Assembly (NCBI GenBank): GCA_035578905.1
Contig: JAQJVL010000751.1
Coordinates: 248,001-312,000 of the forward strand
Direction: 5' to 3'
Source of the DNA: Stictocephala bisonia
Taxonomy: Eukaryota; Arthropoda; Insecta; Hemiptera; Membracidae
DNA: 64,000 bases
The position numbers and the translations under genes were made by a program. The notes beneath the pieces are model-generated. The model was not told the origin of the DNA and made no database searches. It was given only the letters and a program-made list of their open reading frames with translations. This document shows positions 58,870 to 64,000 of this stretch, one piece after another (the first letter of the stretch is position 1; every line of letters begins with the position of its first letter).

Positions 58870-60345
58870 AATTAGCGCGTGTAAACAAACCTCTGCAAAT
58901 TCAAGCGCTGACGGTCAGTGTTTGAGGTTTGGCTTGTTTGTAAATAAAGCCGTAATCAAACAGATCGTTATCAGCTAGAATATCGTTATTAAACGTAGAT
59001 ATTTGAAAAATATATCGTAAATAGGTGAAAATTTATACTGGATTGTCTCCCAAGTATTAGATGTTCTTTTGTCATCTAAATTTAAAAACAAATTTTTACC
59101 GCAAATAGCATTAGAATCATCAATTTATGAATTTATTATTGTTCATTACTGAAATGTTACGAATGTAAACCATAGATAAAAACTAAGAAGTATCCAGGGA
59201 CTATATTTTGAACTAGTTGTTGTTTTGTTACGCTAACTTTTGCAGATGGGAATAACTAAATGTAATTTGCATTTATCTGCTGTAAGAATTAAGCAGGTTT
59301 GCTAATATATATTTTAAAACAAATCTATAAATCGCTACACATAATATGAGCGTAAAATTTCTTCTAAACAATATATTTTATTTGATAAAAATTTTATTAT
59401 TAAATACTTACCAAATTATACTAAGATTTGTTTAAAATACTTGTATTTAAAACAAGAAATGATAGGATATCAAATATAAGGGCTGAAGAAATTCAAAAAA
59501 AAGATTATTTTCACAGCAGCAAGTAAAAAATTTCGAATAAGTAATTAAACATAAATCTGTCTATATATTTATAATTCTTTTCAACCACCAAATAACTGAA
59601 ATATTTCAATAATTGATCCAGTATCGTCCAGTATTGATTTTTTCGTGTTAAACGTACGGCCATATAATAGCGAGGTTGTGGGAAACGAGCTAATAACATT
59701 ATTTTTAAATATTACTTTTTTGCTAAAAAGTTAATTGAAGTATATTTGTAAAAATACATCAAACATCCTAACTTGACTAGCAGTACCTTAAATAATTTTT
59801 TTGTTCTTACATATAAACTTCTTTTTTTCGTACGAGAAATGAAGCAATTTAATATCAGTGTTTCAGTAGAGTATTTCAAAAAGTATAGCAATAAAATTTA
59901 ATTTAAACTAAATACTTGGACAAGTTTAGTGGGTATTTTTTACTGTCAGCTCTAACAATGTATTAATATTACGAAAACTCACATTATGTTGTACTTATAT
60001 ATAGATTACGTTGATTTATAAATTAAATATACCAAAAACACAAATAATTGCCTTAGTTAGAGCTTTAATACTTACGTTAGTTAAAAAATAACGTACCAAT
60101 GGCATCTTAGCAAGATTTTTATTTTCTTAGTACAGGGAATTGTACTAAAAAAAATTATGGGAACCTTGCAATGCGTAATTTCCGTAATTTTTTGTATAAT
60201 ATTTAACAGAAAATAGGTGGATTAACATTTTTGTTTATTCCTAGTAACATGAACAACAATTGGTTTTAATACACTTTTTCCCGCCATTAAAACATGTTTT
60301 ATGTATAAAACTCCTTTTCAAATAACACTTTTATTTTTTTATTTC
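58870..60345. other. AT-rich DNA, no gene seen
   Basis: Nothing recognised. Confidence 0.45.
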
Positions 60346-60351
60346 ATAAAT

Positions 60352-60780
60352 AAAGGTTTATTGACGGTGAATTGAGAGAAAACTATTACACAGCCACTTT
60401 CAGTCTTCCCTCTTTAAATCCATAAACTTATTTTCTTAACAGCGTGTCTTCGTGTTGAAAATCTCATCATTGGTGGTTTATTGACGATGAATTGAGAGCA
60501 ATCCCCCTCCCTCAGCATCCTACAGTATTCCCAATCTAAATTCATATACTTCCTTTACAATAGCAATTATTTAGTTTGAAATTCTCTTTGTTGAGAACAA
60601 ATTTAGATAAAACTCCATCACACAGCCACCTTTTAGATTTAATCTTGTGCTAATTAAAGCTTCAACCTTCTAGTCTTTAGTTCTAAATCTACAAATGTCC
60701 TCTCCCAATTGCATTTTCTGTATCTAAAATCTCTTTATCTGAAAATTATTGACAAACCAATAAGCCTTCAACAAACAAAG
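60352..60780. repeat. Diverged tandem repeat, ~122-bp period
   Basis: GGTTTATTGACGGTGAATTG, AGAG at about 60354 recurs with changes at about 60476, both followed by a CTTCCCTCTTTAAATC / TTCCCAATCTAAAT block and a CATAAACTT / CATATACTT block. Two more decayed units may follow to about 60780. Confidence 0.6.
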
Positions 60781-61128
60781 ACTCCGTCTTTTCAATTAAT
60801 AAATCTAAAATATTATGACTACCATTATTATTTTATGTGTTAGATTAGTATTCCATTATGTTAATTATATTTTAATATATAGTTTACAGAATAAAATGTT
60901 ATTATATTTGTTTACGTCAGTCTCAGCTTTTTTTTATCTCAAACATTTCAAAGTCATATGGTTTTAACTGAAGCTGAAGCAGCTATTTGAAAATATGAAA
61001 AAATATTTGTAAAAATGACTGTGTTTTTTTTAATTATTAATTATTTATTTAATACAAAATTATGATATTATAATATTTAAAGGTTACTGTCGGTTTTTCC
61101 TATTTGGTAACATATACATAACAACGAA

Positions 61129-61452
61129 AATAAATCAGGAATTTATGAAATAAACTACAATGACTGTAACAGCAAATACATAGGCCAAACAAAAAGGAAA
61201 ATTTAAAAAAGATTTCAAGAACATTTTTCACACATAAAATTTAATAGGGAAGAAAAATCTGCAATTGCCAATCACTGCATTAACACTGGCCATAGTATTA
61301 CAAAAAACTATTTAAAATTATTAAAACATATAACAACACCAAAATAGTTAAATGCATGGGAATCATGGTACATTAACAAAGCAAATTCTGAAAATGTATT
61401 AAACCAAGAAGATGGACCGATTCAAAATTCTATTTTACTTTCAAAACTATAA
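61129..61452 (+). pseudogene. Penelope-like element GIY-YIG endonuclease fragment
   Basis: The translation has KSGIYEINYNDCNSKYIGQT, then KRFQEHFSHIKFN, ANHCINTGHSI, and WESWYINKANSENVLNQEDG before a stop at about 61452. GIYEI, the Cys/Asp pair, YIGQT, R-x-x-EH and the Ala-x-H-C-x-x-x-x-H motif are those of the C-terminal endonuclease of PLEs, which nicks the target for insertion. The second half of the Tyr-Ile-Gly motif is intact. Two in-frame stops (about 61207 and 61348) show it is a dead copy. The PLE reverse transcriptase is not visible upstream, so it is 5' truncated. Confidence 0.8.
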
Positions 61453-61617
61453 ACAATTAATTTATATTCAATTTGTAATACTTTAAAATTCATACTAAAA
61501 CTATCATTTAGAATAATAATAATATAATTAGCCACAAAAGTTAAAAATTTTAAAACATATGTTTATATAAGCTTATATTACTTTTATTTACTTTTTGTAT
61601 ATTTATTTGTAATGTGT

Positions 61618-61650
61618 CTGACGATGATAGCCTTGCTATCGAAAGGCCTC
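61618..61650 (+). ncRNA. Hammerhead-ribozyme-like motif downstream of PLE frame
   Basis: CTGACGA (61618-61624), extra T, stem II GATAG/CTATC around CCTTG, GAAA (61641-61644), helix III A-U and G-C closing GC, cleavage base C61650. The usual C after GAAA is G here but its pairing partner is C, a compensated change. It lies 166 bases after the PLE stop codon, where PLE pseudo-LTRs carry hammerheads in other animals. Confidence 0.6.
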
Positions 61651-61699
61651 ACTATTAAACAGTTTTATCGGTTAAAATTGTTTTATTTATAAAATTATA

Positions 61700-62300
61700 T
61701 ACAGAAAACCAATACAGCTCCATCTTCAACATATACATCTACTTTAAAAAAGTCGAACTCCGATAGACGAATCACTGTTTGAAGGACTCGTCGTGTTAAA
61801 CAGTGACAGCAGCAAACTTGTAGTGTTAGGTGCACTGCAACATCACATTTCAGGCAATATATGACTCATGACGTCATGTAGATTTAGACAGACATAGTTG
61901 GTACCTTTTAACACTGGTGCCAAATTAACAGTATTAAATTTTAATTTTTTAAATTTAATGTGTTATTAACTTGAACTGTAACATTTAAATTACAAAATGA
62001 GAAGATGATTCATATTAAATATATAGTCTCTTAATTTAACAAATTAATGTAGGAAAGCATGAAACCAAAAATATAACTGTCTTGTATTTTAGTTTAACAA
62101 TCTACACAAAAATTTTTAGGTATATTTTATTGTATGGCTGCATACATTATCTGTTAAATTAGGCTGTTGTTCAGTAAAATCTATCTACTTCTTATGTATC
62201 TTCTATTGCGTAAAAGTAGTTATTTTATTCAAATTTGTAAGGGCTATGTAGTTTAATTTACGATAAAAATTACTTTCAAAGGATTAGGTAATATTAAAAT
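61700..62300. other. AT-rich DNA, no gene seen
   Basis: May include the remaining PLE terminus; no end could be set. Confidence 0.35.
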
Positions 62301-62304
62301 TACC

Positions 62305-62492
62305 TGGTTGGGATTACGTGGTTCGGATCCCATAGTTACTCTGGCCATTGGGCTACTAATAAATAGTTCTTTTTGAACTAAATCGAACTCATATAGTAAC
62401 AATGACTATATTCGTTCACCTATAGTCATCACACTCCTTCACTCCTCATATTCGCCCATATATTGACGATCAGCGTCTTAGAAATGAATAAT
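62305..62492 (+). mobile_element. SINE alpha copy (3' two thirds)
   Basis: TTACGTGGTTCGGATCCC, GCCATTGGGCTACTAATAAA, AACAATGACTATATTCG, then CATATATTGACGATCAGC and a GAATAATGAAT tail. Same order as the 36418 copy; the head is missing. Confidence 0.65.
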
Positions 62493-62499
62493 GAATATT

Positions 62500-63620
62500 A
62501 AAAGGCAAGAGACATGTGGACTAATTTACTGGTGTTAAACAGTTATTTTTAAAATTTCATATAATGAAAAATGAAGGTCGTTAAGCAAGTTCTAATAATA
62601 TGGAAAGAAGAAGTTATTTATTAGTAAGTCTCTTATGTGTTCTTAAACTGATATGCATGAATAATTTTTTTTTACATTTTAGATATATACAGTAAGTAGG
62701 AAATAATCTTTTAAAATGGTACTACACATTTTCTTTTTGAAAGTGTCTTAAGTCCGTACAATCTGCTCAGGCCACTTTATATTAACCAGGCCATTTCATC
62801 CTTGAGTGAAATATGGAATATGTTTGCTTAGCCTGTTTTCACATTAGGCCTCAGAATAATTTCCTTTATTAATTGAGGGTGTTTTTTTATTTTACTTCTT
62901 AACAAGAATGTGAAGAAAACCATAATTTTTAATCAGAAATACTTCATTTCTTTAATACATATATTGTGATGTATTTGAATTATAAACCACTGAGCTAATT
63001 TGGATTTTTTAATAGCTAGGTATCAACCAATAGAGCCTTTTTCAACAACAATATAAAACAAATCTCTCAAATTTGTTTTCAATACCTTACACGTTACAGT
63101 CGGGAGTACTAGTCATTACATTGTGAATTATGGGTGGGTGGGTTGGCTAGGTAGCATATTTAAATTACATCATGAAAGAATGTACATAATATTTTGAATA
63201 CCTTACTGTGATACAAAATCCAAGGAAGCACTTTGGGACCGACATTTTATTTTAATCACACAAATAATTTAACAAAATTAAGATTGGACGGGAAGCTTTT
63301 TCTGTGAAGCACTGTTGACGTTGTAAACAAAATGTTTGGCCAACAGAACGAACACATTTTAAAGAAAAAATAAACACTTAGTTATTTGTTTAACAGTACA
63401 CAGATATACTTTAAAGATCCAGAGTTATAATGATCTGGTGACACAGTGAGGATCCTGTGGTAAAATTGTCATCCAAGCAAAATCCATAATTTATCCCAGT
63501 ACAAAATCAAAATTACAGACTTAAAGACAATTGTGGGAATGTGCTTGAACCTAACGGCTTGTTTCAATCAGTTATCTTTTAACCTACTAATCCCACATTT
63601 GGTTGATGTTTTGTTGATGA
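62500..63620. other. AT-rich DNA, no gene seen
   Basis: A short GGGTGGGTGGG tract at about 63131 recalls the minisatellite core but is not repeated. Nothing else. Confidence 0.4.
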
Positions 63621-63631
63621 CTTATTCATAT

Positions 63632-63904
63632 ATACACGTACAGTTGTACTGACCCTCCCATAAATCTATACACATACAGTAGCACTGACCCACACACGTA
63701 CATTAGTATTGACACACCCCACCCACCTACCCATACACGTACAGTAGTATTGACACACCCCACCCACCCACCCATACAAGTACAGTGGTACTGACCCACC
63801 CACCCATACACGTACAGTAGTACTGACCCACCTCACCCTCCCACCCATGCACGTAGTGGTATTGACTCAACCCAACCACCCAGCCAATACACGTACGGTG
63901 GTAG
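63632..63904. repeat. C-rich minisatellite
   Basis: About 8 units of 26-40 bases with CCCACCCACCCATACACG, TACAGTAGTA and CTGACCCAC. Minus-strand frames here (63626-63984) are artefacts. Same core as at 9.2, 13.3, 27.3 and 41.6 kb, in the orientation of the 13.3 and 41.6 kb arrays. Confidence 0.9.
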
Positions 63905-64000
63905 TGTGGATTGTTCGTCTCCAGACCTGCTTGTATTGTCCACACCACAGCTAGCCTCATAATACAACAGGTTTTTGTTTTCATTTGAATTTATCATGAA

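Overview
The window looks like AT-rich, gene-poor, repeat-dense animal genomic DNA. An insect is most likely, possibly a hemipteran, but that is a weak inference from the mix of Jockey/CR1-like non-LTR retrotransposons, a Penelope-like element (PLE), a FLYWCH/MULE-type transposase and a piggyBac-like MITE. There is no bacterial-style gene organisation: no operons, rRNA or CRISPR. Almost all open frames are short and fortuitous, often sitting in tandem repeats whose unit is a multiple of 3. Only two short segments look like exons of a host gene on the + strand: 10870-10986 (39 codons, good splice sites) and, more weakly, 3378-3425.

The rest is mobile and repetitive DNA. Broken non-LTR retrotransposon pieces lie at about 2495-3290 (+), 7913-8140 (+), 20400-22680 (-, the most complete) and 53530-53790 (+). 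A deleted MULE with FLYWCH finger and transposase N-part, flanked by an 8-bp direct repeat, lies at 43393-44269. A PLE tail with a GIY-YIG reading frame lies at 61129-61452. A TTAA-flanked piggyBac-like MITE lies at 30464-30800. At least three tRNA-derived SINE families are present. Large tandem arrays are a 138-bp satellite (13.4-14.9 kb), a 132-bp satellite (50.8-53.3 kb, partly dimeric), a 94-bp repeat (55.6-56.4 kb), a 23-bp repeat (57.2-58.9 kb) and a 65-bp repeat (17.1-17.3 kb). Five dispersed minisatellites share a C-rich, CACGTA-containing core (9.2-10.3, 13.3, 27.3, 41.6 and 63.6 kb).

The most striking signal is a set of palindromic (foldback) elements. At least four sequence-unrelated families are built as two inverted ~100-250 bp arms. 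In three of them (A at 9631-10023, 23500-24030, ~30.0-30.4 kb and 32.6-32.7 kb; B at 57999-58529; D at ~19887-20212), and also just downstream of the PLE reading frame at 61618-61650, the arms carry a hammerhead-ribozyme-like core: CTGANGA, one extra base, a short hairpin, GAAA, a two-base-pair helix III, then the cleavage base. Families A and B are flanked by direct repeats of 9-12 bp, carry a single ~40-bp extension at one end, and two copies sit inside minisatellite arrays so that the empty site can be read. Inverted pseudo-LTRs, a one-sided tail, variable target duplications and a minimal hammerhead fit PLE-derived, retrozyme-like non-autonomous elements. The link of hammerheads to PLEs is established; the specific families and their number in one locus may be new.
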